64,000 bases of DNA, taken from Cherax quadricarinatus. Lineage: Eukaryota > Arthropoda > Malacostraca > Decapoda > Parastacidae. This document shows positions 1 to 10,990 of the stretch, in pieces. The translations under genes were made by a program, and so were the position numbers. Where the stretch lies: NCBI RefSeq assembly GCF_038502225.1, contig NC_091293.1:10424410-10488409 (forward strand). The letters are read 5' to 3'. Every line of letters starts with the position of its first letter. The stretch's first letter is position 1. The notes beneath the pieces are model-generated. The model saw only the letters and a list, made by a program, of their open reading frames with translations, was not told the DNA's origin and did not search any database.

Positions 1-65
1 CCTTCTCAGTTTATGTTTCGTGCCAAAGAGAATGGCTTCAGTTTTCCCGAGGTGTAATGATAGTT
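1..65 (-). mobile_element. Fragment of the LINE family seen at 9.1-13 kb
   Basis: These bases match 10,085-10,149 almost exactly; one substitution is visible, in the C-run near position 49. They correspond to the RT C-terminal half of the minus-strand LINE described below. The match stops at about position 65, where unrelated LINE sequence begins. It is a short fragment cut by the window edge and makes no product by itself. Confidence 0.85.
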
Positions 66-79
66 ACAGACACAAAGGC

Positions 80-1312
80 GTAAGGCGGCTGAAATTATGA
101 GTTTGGTTGTGAAGGCTGCAGTTGACGGGTATAGTGAGGGACAAGAATTAACAACTGAATGGATAAGTTTTTATGTGGATAAATGGAGTAAGCTCCAAAT
201 GCTGAGTAAAGGGGTGAGCGAGCATGTAATAAAGGTAATGGGGAGGGGAGTACGATGCGCGTTAGATGATCACGATCGCCTTCTCATGGGTGGGCCTATA
301 TCTGAGGCAGAGGTGTGGGAGACGCTACAGGGAATGAGTAAGAGGAAGGCGCCAGGTATTGATGGCATCCCTTGTGAATTTTATATACAACATTGGGAGG
401 TAATTCGGGGTTTTATGAATCGTTTACTCAATGCGATGAAGGAGGGTGGGGTGTTAGGTCAGTCTCAGAGTACGGCAGTTTTGGTGTTAGGAAATGTGAT
501 GTGCCGTTAGCGATTAAAGACTATCGTCCCATTTCGTTGATGTGCAGTGACTATAAGCTATATGTGAAAATTTTGATGAATAGGATTAAGAAAGTATTTG
601 ATAAGGTGATCCATAAGGTCAGTTTGGTGTACCAGGTAGGTCGATGTACGATGGTCACGGGAATATCAAGGAGTTTGAGGATTGCGGGGAGAGGGGAGGG
701 GGTCTGGCTCTGGATTGGAAAGCCTCTTTTGATAGTTTGGAAAGGGAGGTCCTGTGGAGATTTATGGGATGGCAAGGATTTGGAAATGAGGTCGTCACGT
801 GGGCCCGTTCGCTGTACAATGGGGAGGGATTTAAAGTGCAAGTTAATGGGAGGTTAGGTGTTTTCATACCGTTGAGCAGGGGTATCCGTCAGGGATGCCC
901 CATGTCTCAAATGCTTTTTGTATGTCTACAAGACCTGTTTTACTGAGCTGTATGTGAACGAGGAGTAGATTCGTCTTTGGGTTTGGGCAGTAATCGACCG
1001 GCCCTTGTGGGTTACGTGGATGATATTACTGTGCTATTACGTACGAGGGAACACTTACGTATTGTTGAGGGACTTGTTAGTGTATTTGGCGAGGCGACGG
1101 GGCTGTGCGTTAATAAGGAAAAATCAAAGATTATGGAGTTGGGGGAGTGGGTGCGGGATGGTGTGGGTGCTGAGGGGTGGACGGTAGTTCATCGTCTCAC
1201 TATCTGTGGTGTTCATTATATGTATGAAGTAGACCAGACGTGGGTGCGTAATTCGGGGAGGATTGTAGATGGTGTCTTGAGGCGCTTAAATAGTCTCCGG
1301 CCGCAACATTGA
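80..1312 (+). pseudogene. L1/Tx1-like LINE reverse transcriptase, broken
   Basis: Three frames together give an RT domain in the correct order. RT block 1 (KAPGIDGIPCEFY) lies near 340-385, then KDYRPISL near 518-541, then GIRQGCPMS near 879-905, then the catalytic box as GYVDDITVLL near 1,010-1,040, followed by a thumb-like stretch to about 1,310. The box and the GIRQGCPMS motif are typical of L1/Tx1-type non-LTR retrotransposons. At least three frame changes (about 480, 650 and 940) separate the pieces, so no full protein can be made. The open frame ends at about 1,312, where endonuclease sequence of the opposite strand starts directly. The clade call rests on motif style only. Confidence 0.8.
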
Positions 1313-1628
1313 AATAGTACATCAAAAAGTCCCTCACAAAGTTCTCCTTGACTTGTGCGTTACCATCCATCGGCATATATACTCCTATAAAACAAACCCT
1401 AGTTGCACCCCACTCCCCCTCCACCCTCACGACCCTCCCCCCCTCCTCCCACCCCAAAATATGCAATGGACTGGTTTCCTTTATAGCCACAACAACCCCA
1501 CCTTTCAACCTCAACGAGCCACTCACATACAACTTATATCCTTTCAAAGACAACTCACAACCAAACTTATAATTGTGCTCCTGAATGAAACATATATCTA
1601 CATTAAATCTCCTTAAAAACCATTCCAC
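1313..1628 (-). pseudogene. LINE apurinic-type endonuclease fragment, inverted relative to the RT
   Basis: The minus strand encodes part of an exonuclease-endonuclease-phosphatase domain: a start like VDICFIQEHN, then GGVVVAIKE, then CFIGVYMP. In an intact LINE this EN lies upstream of the RT on the same strand. Here its C-terminal end abuts the RT thumb of the opposite strand at about 1,312, so one segment is inverted. It is truncated after the FIGVYMP region and lacks the GDFN and SDH motifs. Confidence 0.72.
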
Positions 1629-1749
1629 CCATACTCTTTTAACCTCGGCTCTCAGGCCATTAACATTAATCGTTACAACCTTGAATTATGACAGTAAAGG
1701 TGGCTTGCCCCGCCGCCTTGAAATGGCACCCACATGACCCGACTGCTGA

Positions 1750-2940
1750 CTAGAGCCCCGTTTGGCACCCTGTTTGTCCAGTCCCCCCCCCCTTGTCCTT
1801 TGAACCTTTCAGTACTTCAGTACCACTACACCCACTCTCCGGGAGATCCAACCTGGGCCTCCAAGACTTCTTCCCAGGTCTCTGCCCAGGCGTTAAGACG
1901 TCATCCATATCAGACGTCCCAGCTGTTCTCTTGCATGAACCTCCGTCTCCGCATGTAACTTCCTCTTCCGTGCACGCTCTGTGCACCTCAGCCACTACCG
2001 TGTGCTCCTTACCCTCATTACACACGGTCTCCCCACGTTCCGATGCTTCTGTAGTCTCCTCCAATGAGCGTCCACACTGCTCATCATCCATACTCCCCTC
2101 CACCACATTCAGGAAGGTATTCAAAACCTCATCCAGCATTCCATCCTGTTGCATTACAGGCTCACCGTCATTGTTCGTCGTCGTCGTCTGCTCAGGCCCC
2201 GTCCCCACAGGTAACGTAGCACATGAGTCCGTCTCCGCCTCTGCTTTATCCACTTCCTCACTCCAACTGCACGATGCCTGCCTTTCGGCCGCATCTGTCT
2301 CCTGCACCACAGGACCCAACTGCTGATCCACCGGTGTTGGCATCTGTTCCCTCCGTCCTGGTTTCCTATGGCATTGGGCTGCCATATGGTCAAATGATCC
2401 GAACAGCCTACAAGTTCATCTCTGTCCTGCATAGTATACGTAGACCTGCATTCAGAACTCTTCCAATAAAACATACGAAGGAATTGATTGCCATAACGTC
2501 ATCTTCAGATTGAAGGATCCCTCGGACAGTCCCACATAAGGCCCATCCTTCCACACTCCCAATTCTGCCGCATGAATCTTGCCATAACGACGGAAGACCA
2601 CTACCACATCATACTCTGTAGCTTCAAAGGGCACATTCCTGACTTTTACGTATGTCACATAGCTGGATACATCATGTAGACATACCTCCACTGCTGTATT
2701 CACGGCCATCCTCTTCTCGTGGTACTTGTCAACTATGCTTGAGTAAAATCCAGCATTTATAAATTTGATGAAAATCCTTGTAACTCCGTTAACAGCCACA
2801 CCATAAAGCTCTTCATTGGGTATCCCATACACATCACGAATAATTGTAGGGAGTAGCACCTGCATCGTAGAACTGCTTAGGGTACCACGTACCAGTTCCA
2901 CACAGACAGTATTCACACGTCTGCCATGTCTATCCGCCAT
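1750..2940 (-). pseudogene. LINE ORF1 (gag-like) with a probable zinc knuckle, frameshifted
   Basis: A 162-residue frame starts at the ATG at 2,938-2,940 (MADRHGRRVNTVCVEL). Its second half (YVKVRNVPFEATEYDVVVVF, then RRYGKI) resembles an RNA-recognition-type fold. The reading then passes to other frames from about 2,460 to 1,750: a cysteine/histidine-bearing patch ending in DHMAAQCH suggests a single zinc knuckle, followed by an acidic, Glu/Thr-rich low-complexity tail. This order fits ORF1 of Tx1-like LINEs, whose role is to bind the element RNA. At least one frameshift and several stops break it. Together with the EN fragment it forms a 1.6-kb block inverted relative to the RT upstream. 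Confidence 0.6.
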
Positions 2941-3504
2941 TTTGATTGCTCAAAACAGGCAAACTGCGCAGAAAATCAACTGAATCGGGAGCATCTGCGC
3001 AGCACGTCCACACGGCCCTGAAGCGATGAGGACAATGAAAAATATGTACTTACACATATATGATATGGGGTAGGTCATCAGATTATATGGCAATTGTCAT
3101 GAAGAGGAAAAGGGATTATAAGATTTATAAAATCAGGTCGGTAGACTTTCTTTTTGTGGTGGGAGAATTTTTTAGGACGTGAAGAGATTATCGTATTTCT
3201 TTATTTCAGTATGTTGTAATCAGGCATGGATCGCTTAAGGGTAATTTGCAACAGTTGGAATGTAAACCTTTCCACAGGATGGCCTGTGTGTTATGTTTTA
3301 TAGTAAGGAGACACTTTTGTTCACACTTGATGTTTCTGTATTTAATTTTTATATTGTAATAGTTCTGATGTCATTATATATGTGCTTCTTCAGTATTTGT
3401 GTAGTCACAGTTGATTATTGTTCACTGCCTGTATCTTGTTACATATTGATTATGTACCCATATATTTTGTACCTGAGTTTTAAATAAAATATATAAAAAA
3501 AAAA
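2941..3504 (+). mobile_element. LINE 3' region with AATAAA and A-tract
   Basis: No long coding frame is present. The stretch ends with AATAAA at 3,483-3,488 and ten A residues at 3,495-3,504, the mark of a polyadenylated retrotransposed RNA in the plus direction. Its closeness to the inverted ORF1-EN block suggests it is the 3' end of the same insertion, as expected from twin priming, but this is inference. Confidence 0.5.
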
Positions 3505-4633
3505 GTTGCCGAATCTTGCTCCAAAATTTTGCAGGTTCATGTTTATACTGGTTAGCTTGGAGAACTAGAAATTTCCATAAGTCACGTTTGTGATGACTAA
3601 TCATGGTAATTAATTCCTTCCTCAATCTATACAATGTAGCCACTGGTGGTTGTTGCGTTTGAAGATGCCTTCGACATTCTGTTTGATAATTTTTCACACA
3701 TGCTCTAATTTCCCAAGTAGGTTTATATTGTTGGTAGATCTTTGTGGAAGCGAATTGGCAAGTTACATCAGTAGCATCAAGTATTCGGTTGTGAAGGGAG
3801 CTGATCGCGTCGTCAGTTGCAGTGGAAGGTAAATTTTCCAACGAAATACTGTAATTTCATCGTCACCAAGAAATGCCCTGAAGGGGTCAAATCCGAGGGT
3901 GTTTAGATTGGGTTAAGGAGGTACAGGTATTCTAAATGGAGAAGCTTGTAGCTGTATTATGACAGGGATATGGTCAGATCCTACGTTCCCACCAGGAGAG
4001 ACTCGACAATGGAAGAGGTCACAGTCTCTGTTTGTCAGGACTATATCTGGTGTCCCCGGATGAGGACCAATATACTATTTAAAGAATGGGCCTTGAAATG
4101 ACAACTTCCTAGCTGTCATGATATTAAATAGTTGTTTTCCTTTCAAGTCGCCCAGCGGATTACCAACTCCACAGTTAGAGAGCAGGGTGATGAGCGTTAA
4201 AATCTCCCGCCAGAATTGTAGGAATATTTCTGCTTAATATCCTATGTAGGGGAATTGACTCTATATATGATTGTCTCGGAGGAAAATATCCAGTTCCTAT
4301 CAACATTTGGCTATGAGATGTTGTCAGTTCAATTGCAAGAATGTTATCTTCGTCAACGTGAATATTTCGAAACGCATAGCCTAATTTAACTAAGACGGCC
4401 ACTCCACTAAAGGGTCCTCTCGATTTCTCCACGGTAGAGTAACCACATAATTTGATATGTTGATCAACTCCTGCAGCTGTCTCATTCAAGAGGATAACAT
4501 CAGGATTGTAATTATGTAGTTCAACTTCCAGGAGGTAACGGTTATTAAAGAAATGTTGAACATGAAGTTGGAAAATTGTAATTCCCCTTACTTCTTGCAC
4601 TTCGCGCGTGTACTTCGGTCTCAATGTCTGCAA
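3505..4633 (-). pseudogene. Jockey-like LINE ORF2: endonuclease and linker, RT missing
   Basis: At 4,175-4,633 the minus strand encodes an EN domain: LHVQHFFNNRYLLEVEL, VILLNETAAG, GPFSGVAVLVK and finally LAGDFNAHH, a typical catalytic GDFN motif. At 3,505-3,841 the same strand encodes the post-EN linker (basic, helical, ending HEPAKFWSKIRQ). Sequence between 3,842 and 4,174 continues the element with stops. RT would follow, but the copy ends exactly at the A-tract of the neighbouring plus-strand element at 3,504. It is therefore a 3'-truncated or interrupted copy. The EN and knuckle style fit the Jockey/I group; the exact clade is not certain. Confidence 0.75.
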
Positions 4634-6052
4634 GCAACTTCACTGGAATACACAATTTCCCTACTAGACTCGTCAAGGGGAGGAGGGAAATTCTGAGTAG
4701 CTGCTTGCGTACTAACAATGTCACCATCCTCACTAGAGTTGGTAATATCAACAGAAGCATTAGAGTCGTCATCAGAGAACTGAGGTGTCAAAGGAAGACT
4801 GTGGAGGCTCCAATGAAAAATTTGGTAGGCCAGGTGAAGTACCCTGGGAAAGTTCCTGTTCTTGTTCAACAGGATCAGCTGCAATAGTGGAAGAATAAGC
4901 ACCAATCTCTGGGGCATGGTTAGGGTCAGGTATTGACTCCTCAGGCTGAGGGGGGTTGACAACCTGGGTATGCGAGGCGGGTGAGCCCTGAACAAGGGAC
5001 GAATTAGGTGTATTTGTAGAGGTATAGTAGGGCACATACTTTCTGTCTTGAGGGGCTGGGCCATAATAAACTTAACATTATCTGAGATTTTAATGGGACT
5101 GATCCCATTAGCCATTAACAAATCATTGAAAACTTTTAGAACAGAGTTGAATATCACCACCTGCTATGTCCTTGGCCATCATGTACATTAGTTGAGCTCT
5201 CGTCATATCCCCGGCTGAGGACCCCTGAGACATGGGGAGTGAGGATGAACCTTGTGGCTGTGTTTGTTGTAGGTGAGGGGTAGATTGGGGCACTCCTAGA
5301 GGGGCAGAAGTCCAAACATTGGAACCGGTGGAAGAGGCCTGAGGAGTCCCACTAGATCCAGGCAGAGCTGGGAAGGAATCCTGGGACATTGTTGGAGGTG
5401 CCTGGGGAGGGGTCTTCGAAGGATTGGGTAGTTTCTTGGCTTCTAGAATTTTCTGTATTACCTTTTTCCTCTCAGGACAGATAGGGGAAACAGCATGGTG
5501 TTTTCCATTGCAAAGGACGCACTTGGGCTTAGTTTTGTTATGGCAGTCTCGAAAAGAATACTCACCAGAGCATATGCTGCAAATCAGTGATTGGCTACTG
5601 CATTTGTTGGTGGTATGGCCAAATGCATAACATTTAAAACATTGTGTAACACTGACAAACCGTTCAAGAGAGATTTGGTCAGGTGTACATCTGGTGCCAA
5701 AACATTTGAAACCATTTTGACATACTAGTTTGGCTGCTTCAGGTGTCTCAAGTATTAACTTTAATGTTACCTGGTTGTTGCCAGGTTTAGAGAATTTATA
5801 TGCTTGGACAGCCTTAAATTCAGAATTCTCCTGATTAAAGTCTGCAACAAGTTGTTCCACTGAGCTCTCTCTCATGAAACTGTTAATTCTGGCCATAAAC
5901 ACAGTTCGTTGGGCTTGATAGCTTTCAGGTGCAATTGGGATGATGCCAAAAGTCTTCAATTTATCAAGAAAGTCCTGCTTAAGCAGTTGGAGCAACTCTT
6001 CTTCAGAAGGGAGGAGAAGTACTGCCCCAGCGTGGGTTTGAAAAACATCCAC
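4621..6052 (-). pseudogene. Jockey-like LINE ORF1 (gag) with CCHC knuckles
   Basis: A 309-residue frame (5,123-6,052) encodes an N-terminal RNA-binding-like region, then a cysteine-rich segment at about residues 135-195 with the pattern CFKCYAFGHTTNKC, CSICSGEYSFRDC, and CVLCNGKHHAVSPIC. These three knuckle-like units are usual in gag of Jockey and I-type LINEs, where gag packages the element RNA. A Pro/Ser/Gln-rich tail follows. The frame shifts near 5,125-5,160 into 4,621-5,160, which continues the low-complexity C-terminus (SVLKVFNDLLMANGISPIKI). The start at 6,050-6,052 is the first Met of the frame. Confidence 0.78.
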
Positions 6053-6540
6053 TGGAGCAACAGTTGAATTTGAACAAATACATTCGAGAATTTCTTTCTT
6101 CGACTTTTGATATTCATCAACACGTATTCGTACTCATATTCATGCCATGATGTCCAGGAAGGTACAGCTGACACAGAAGTTACTTTAACAAAAAAGTCTT
6201 TCCTTAGTGGAAGCCCTAAACATCCTATTTCAGCTGACTTATGAAGGTCAGCCCCTAAGATAGCCTACCCTCGAGTAGGGAGGGGGACACAGGGCCCAAG
6301 GCAAAGATCGGCCGGATTTTTAAAAACCACACGGGCTACCGGATGGTCAAAATTCGAAAAAGAAGAAGATAGGAAAGTCGGAAGGATAGCAATGTATGTA
6401 GTGTGTTAGTGTGTGAGCCAGTGTAGATGTTTGTGTGAGGAGAGGATGGGGAAGGATGGGGGGATGGGGAAGAGAGGGGTGAACAATCAAGCAAGTCACC
6501 GCCTTACCCTCTTGAAGGGATGGGGCTCGAAGTGACTGCC
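6053..6540 (-). mobile_element. Probable 5' region of the Jockey-like LINE
   Basis: This stretch lies upstream of gag. It has no long frame, contains a G-rich degenerate tract near 6,420-6,480 (GGATGGGGAAGG-type repeats), and includes a segment rich in stops. It most likely carries the element 5' UTR; the outer boundary is not visible. Confidence 0.4.
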
Positions 6541-7349
6541 AGCAAGTTTCCTCTCAACTCTGGTCGAGAATTACTCAGGATAACCCAAGAGAAAACTCGA
6601 GGCACAGTGCTCAGAGCAGGAACGAAGACATCTTCTCTCCACAGCGGCTGCTGGACGACTCTCAATATCCTGTGAATCTAAATCCAAATCTACTTCTTGA
6701 AGGCTAACTGACTGATCTTGTTTTCTTCACCTCTCCACTACCTCTGCTGTCTTCTATATTTGTCACGGTAAGAGGACACAAATGCAACTAATTTTACTGT
6801 GGCAACGTTTCGCTCTCCATTATTTCCAATATTTGATACCTCTTTAATCGACTGAAAACGTCTGCTGAGCAGGCGAAACGCTTCGAGAATAAAGATACCC
6901 AATTGCTGCACATGTTTTACTCATCTCTGTGTGGACATTATACTGACAACGTCTGTCTGACAGTAACACAATTGTGTCTTGGTACAGACCACATCATCCA
7001 CAACTTTATTACTCAAGCACTAATTATGAGAGTGACTTCCCTAGCATGGGTCAGCAGGCCAGCTACAGTGCTTCTCAATTCCTGTGTTCTGCTAGTGAGC
7101 CTCGCCTCACATAAATTAAATTCACTGGTCCTCAAGCTTCCTACAGAGATGTGCGGTGATGGTCGCACGGTTTCGTTGGCACTGTCCAGTGTGGAACCTA
7201 CATAAAAGTGAACTCATAATTTTATGTGAGGGCCGCATCCCTTTCCTAGAAGAGCCACATGCGGCCCGGCGGGCCACAATGGAAATAAGACAGTGATAAA
7301 TGGTTATCAAAACCGACAAGTTGAAGACTGAGACACTTATGCAAACTTA
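6541..7349. other. Intergenic stretch with a Penelope-type tail and a LINE-3'UTR-like piece
   Basis: No gene is supported. A hammerhead-like motif followed by an AATAAAGATACCC-type tail lies at 6,848-6,902. At 7,205-7,300 the bases GGGCCACAATGGAAATAAGACAG resemble (in pieces) the 3' UTR of the 9-13 kb LINE, read on the opposite strand, and the same piece recurs near 59,755. The rest looks unremarkable. Confidence 0.45.
6848..6887 (+). ncRNA. Hammerhead ribozyme-like motif, core altered
   Basis: The order is TCGA, then CTGAAAA (6,852-6,858), a stem II hairpin (GTCTGC-TGA-GCAGGC), GAAAC (6,875-6,879), GCT, then TCGA. The outer TCGA segments can pair as stem I. The core has A where G8 of CUGANGA is required, so activity is doubtful. 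The downstream AATAAAGATACCC tail matches the tails at the other copies. Confidence 0.6.
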
Positions 7350-7388
7350 AGGAAATGTTTCGCCACACAGCGGCTTCATCAGTCCAAT
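7350..7388 (-). ncRNA. Minimal hammerhead ribozyme, Penelope type
   Basis: Read on the minus strand: GGA, CTGATGA (7,376-7,382), a stem II hairpin GCCGC-TGT-GTGGC, GAAAC (7,357-7,361), ATT, TCC. All core nucleotides C3-A9 and G12-A14 are kept, and GGA/TCC can form stem I. Stem III is only a base or two, as described for Penelope-like-element ribozymes that are thought to act as dimers. Confidence 0.78.
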
Positions 7389-7443
7389 ACAAAATAGAAA
7401 TGGGTAAGGAGAGGAGTTTGAGGTAATCAGTCCCTCTATTTTG

Positions 7444-7482
7444 TATTGGACTGATGAAGCCACTGTGTGGAGAAATTTTCTC
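7444..7482 (+). ncRNA. Decayed hammerhead motif, inverted partner of the previous one
   Basis: TGGA and CTGATGA (7,451-7,457) are followed by AGCCACTGTGTGG, but the closing base of stem II is lost and GAAAC has become GAAAT. It faces the minus-strand copy at 7,350-7,388, and the two flank a short inverted repeat (CTATTTTGTATTGGA on each side). Confidence 0.65.
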
Positions 7483-7499
7483 CAGGAGGGGGGTATCAA

Positions 7500-7590
7500 T
7501 CCCTTTCAGCCCTTTCAGCCCTTTCAGCCCTTTCAGCCCTTTCAGCCCTTTCAGCCCTTTCAGCCCTTTTCAGCCCCTTTCAGCCCTGAG
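7500..7590. repeat. 9-bp tandem repeat (CCCTTTCAG)n
   Basis: About ten head-to-tail copies of CCCTTTCAG, with one extra T and one extra C near the end. Because the unit is nine bases, one frame reads as a Pro-Phe-Ser repeat, which is not evidence of a protein. Confidence 0.95.
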
Positions 7591-8381
7591 GAACGACCCT
7601 CTCAGAAAGGGCAATGACATCTTGCTTGCTTCCGAATCAATACTTTAATTGGAAGCAGATGACCAGCGTGTGTCATAGACAGGCAAGATACCAGTGTTCC
7701 AACTATCGTGGATTAATGAGAGACAATTAATCTCTTAAAACGTAGCAGGAAAATTAAGGAAAACCCAACACTCATTCATATACAAGTACTGCTATTAGAC
7801 ACTGACTTTATGCCCAGACAACAAGAAATCAAGCTTCCTGCATTGATTCCTGCTGAAGTCTGGCAAAGAAGGGAAAAATGCTCGAATTATCATATCCTTT
7901 GTGTGTCAGGAGACGCCCAGGGCAAGCCAGGGCAGCGAGAGGCGTCATAGGTTAGATTGCAATAAGATACGGTACGAGAAGCGTGTTACGTGCATTGACC
8001 TTAACAAAGGAATCATAACAGTGCATCCTCGACCTTTTAGACAATCTCAATATACGTGGTAGAATATTGTGACATTACCACGAAAGACAAATCATGTGGA
8101 ACGTAGTGTACCAGTGCGAGTGTTGCGAATTTCCAGACTGAGTGGAAGACGTGGACATTCTTAAGGACACTTCAGCTTCTATCAAGTCACCTATATCTGC
8201 CGTGCATCGTGCATTCAACACCATAGCTCACGCTACAGGGGCAAGGTAGGTTTCAAACCAACTTGTTATACAGGAGATCTGCACAGTTCTTGTAGTCACA
8301 AGGGGTTTGAAACTGTCCTATAGAAGGCAGTGAGGTGTGGGCTTTTGACCCCAAATACTAAGTGGCATCAGAACTCATTTT
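7591..8381. other. Unassigned stretch
   Basis: No coding frame, splice pattern, terminal repeat or tandem array that I can support is visible here. Confidence 0.5.
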
Positions 8382-8872
8382 TTGAGATATGCTGAAAAAC
8401 TCCCCTTCGAGGTAATCATACTTACACCTTGTCATCTACAGCCGATGGGAGTGGGAAGCACAACTCTTCAAGACACGACTTTGGAGACGGCTGCGAAGGC
8501 GAGAGCTGTCATTCATACTAAATGCCATCTACGGGATCATTATACAAGGAATTCTTTAGTACTTGTTCAACCTTTGAACGAAGACCTACTTACACTAGTG
8601 GATGGTTCCACTGTGATCCCGCCTCCTGCTTCGACTCACCTGACTGCAGTATATCAGCCACTTCTCCAGCCATGTGCTGTACTTTCTACAAGAGTGATAG
8701 ACTGAACACATCGATTCCTGGCCGAGGGACTGATTACATTAAACTCCTCCTCTCCTTACACCTCTCTGCTTTGTATTGGACTGATGAAGCCACTGTTTGG
8801 CAAAACGTATCCTTACTAAAGATTCCTATATGTTGCATAAGTGTCTTAGTCTTTATCAAGACAGACAGTTAA
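8382..8872 (+). mobile_element. Penelope-like element terminal region
   Basis: The stretch ends with a hammerhead-like core (8,775-8,815) and the tail ACTAAAGATTCCTATATGTTGC, which parallels the tails at 20.2 and 59.6 kb. Upstream bases (GGGACTGATTACATTAAACTCCTCC and the following Pro/Ser-poor frame) parallel the segment before the hammerhead at 59.45-59.58 kb. In Penelope-like elements such terminal repeats (pLTRs) carry the ribozyme. No RT or GIY-YIG coding remains. Confidence 0.55.
8775..8815 (+). ncRNA. Decayed hammerhead motif
   Basis: GGA, CTGATGA (8,781-8,787), AGCCACTGTTTGGC, then AAAAC in place of GAAAC, GTA, TCC. Stem I (GGA/TCC) and the 5' core are kept; G12 is lost and stem II has one mismatch. 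Probably an inactive relic. Confidence 0.65.
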
Positions 8873-8937
8873 GAAATGGGAAGGTGATACCGACAAGTGT
8901 CTTTTTCCACAACAAGACAGACAGTCCTTTATGACGC

Positions 8938-9083
8938 ACTAACTTTCTTGGGCTATCTTGGCTGGCTAACCTCCTCTGCCCCGGTTATCCTAGGTGGTTA
9001 TTCCTCCCTACCCCAGGTTATCCTGGGTGGCTAACCTCCTCTGCCCCAGGTTATCCTAGGTGGTTATTCCTCCCTACCCTGTA
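8938..9083. repeat. Short array of the GGTTATCCTGGGTGGCTAAC repeat family
   Basis: Four or five degenerate copies of a unit built from GGTTATCCTAGGTGG and CTAACCTCCTCTGCCCC lie directly against the TAAG-repeat end of the LINE at 9,084. The same words build the long 23-bp array at 15-17.9 kb. Confidence 0.75.
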
Positions 9084-9382
9084 AGTAAGTAAGTAAGTAA
9101 GTTTATTCAGGTATACACAAATACAGTTACATAGAATTATCATACATAGCAGCATATGTGTAGAGAGCCTAGGATAACCCAAAAAAGTCAGACTGAGTGA
9201 CTTATTTCCATTGGGGTCCTTTTACCTTTTTATTATAATATAAAGGTTATAATATTTTCTTATTATTCCACAATGAAGATAACATCTTATTATCATACTA
9301 AAAAGACTACTACACCAAGGTCATTAAGACTATCTACAACACGAGGGTCATTACTAGGAATAAGGTAAAATTTACACGTATG
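9084..9382 (-). mobile_element. LINE 3' UTR with (TTAC)n tail
   Basis: On the minus strand the LINE ends in a run of TTAC tetramers (plus-strand GTAAGTAAGTAAGTAAGTAA at 9,081-9,102), preceded by a conserved 3' UTR. The same 3' UTR and tetramer tail recur at 18,374-18,732. Such short tandem tails are usual at 3' ends of CR1/Jockey-type LINEs. Confidence 0.85.
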
Positions 9383-10990
9383 TTAGCTAAAAAATAGAAA
9401 ATCATTCCCCTCCCTTTCTGTAGCTACATTCATCAGACACCTTTTGGCACTCTTCTTGAACTGGTTCATGCTATGACTGGCTTTGACATGTGCGGGCAGT
9501 CTGTTCCATTCCTTTATTGCTGTACAATAAAAGGTGTTTGAAGCCTGGCCACTGACTGTGGGTACTACAAAGTTGTGCTCTCTCCCCCTAGTACTATGAT
9601 TGCTTTGGTTCCCAACCTTGACAAAATTGACAGCAAGATATTCTGGACACTGTTTGTGAGCAATTTTATAAACATGATTTAGCTTCAGTTGTTTTACTCT
9701 GTCTTCAACATTCAGCATATCCAACTGATGTAATTCATCCTGGCCTACATGTTCTCTTGGTCCCAGCCCCAGGATGAATCTTACGATTTTGTTCTGGGTG
9801 ATTTGCAGTCTATCTTTCAGTTTTTTTGTCAAGGCAGAGTACCAAGAAGAGCAAGCGTAATCCATATGGCATTGTATAAGGGCTAGACATAGGGTCCTGC
9901 GAGCCTCAGTAGGTAGACACTGTGCTTGTCTATACAGGAACTTCAGTCTGGCATTCGCTTTCTTTACTACTCTGTTCCCTATCAATTCTCCTGACATGCA
10001 TGGGTCAAAGGGGATTCCCAAATATTTTACTGATGAAACCAAAGTGATGGGCTCCCCATTACATTGAACATTAAAATTATTTACCCTTCTCAGTTTATGT
10101 TTCGTGCCAAAGAGAATGGCTTCAGTTTTCCCTAGGTGTAATGATAGTTTGTTGTCTACTAACCATTTGCTGCAGGACTCCAGTTCCAGTGTTAAAACAT
10201 TAGCAATATCTTGTGGGTCTTTACCTGACACTAACAGAGCACTGTCATCTGCATACAGTAGGAGTTTGCACTTGACACTGATAGGCATATCATTGACATA
10301 ACATAAGAATAATAAGGGACCCAGAATACTACCTTGGGGAACTCCACATGTTATCGGCAGGGGTTCTGATTCTGTTTTGGTGATTTTGACTATTTGTCTC
10401 CTGTTGCTAAGGTAGGACTTAAACCAGTCTACAGAACCTATACCGATAGCTTGAAGTTTATTACATAATATATTGTGGTTGACAGTATCGAAGGCCTTTT
10501 GCAGGTCTAAGGTTACCATACCTATGAGGTTCCCCTTTGACATTTCAGTTCTCAGGTAATCCATCAGATTAATAAGGGAGGTGTCGGTTGAGTAGGATCT
10601 TCTAAAGCCCGATTGATAGCTATGGAGAATGTTGTTGTCATTAAGGTACTTAACTACTTGAGAATACGCCGCCCTCTCTAGAATTTTAGATATTATACTG
10701 AGTATACTAACAGGCCTATAGTTGCTAACATCAGACCTACTATTTTTCTTGAAGATAGGAGTAACTCTGGCCTCCTTGAACCCCTCCAGTACGGTATTAG
10801 TGGTGATTGATAGATTTATTATGTGAGCAATAGGGATTGACAGTTCAGAAGCACCATCTTTTAGGAACTTAGACGGGATGTTATCAGGGCCTGTGCTCTT
10901 AGTTGGGTTTAACCTGCTTAGTTCTTTTTGAATAAAGTCATGAGATACACTTACTAGTTGACAACTGTTTGGGGTTACCCCCCTTATTGG
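9383..10990 (-). pseudogene. LINE reverse transcriptase (ORF2 3' half)
   Basis: The RT domain reads in one frame from about 10,980 to the stop near 9,383. Motifs in order: SKFLKDG and NYRPVSIL in the upstream part; DLQKAFDTVNH; GVPQGSILGPLLF; the catalytic LLYADDSALL, with both aspartates; then a thumb region and a C-terminal segment containing QNKIVRFILGLGPREHVG. This enzyme copies element RNA at the nicked chromosomal site. It is separated from the endonuclease part by a one-base shift at a six-C run (10,978-10,983, plus strand). The RT domain itself shows no stop. The style fits the CR1/L2/Jockey superfamily. Confidence 0.85.
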
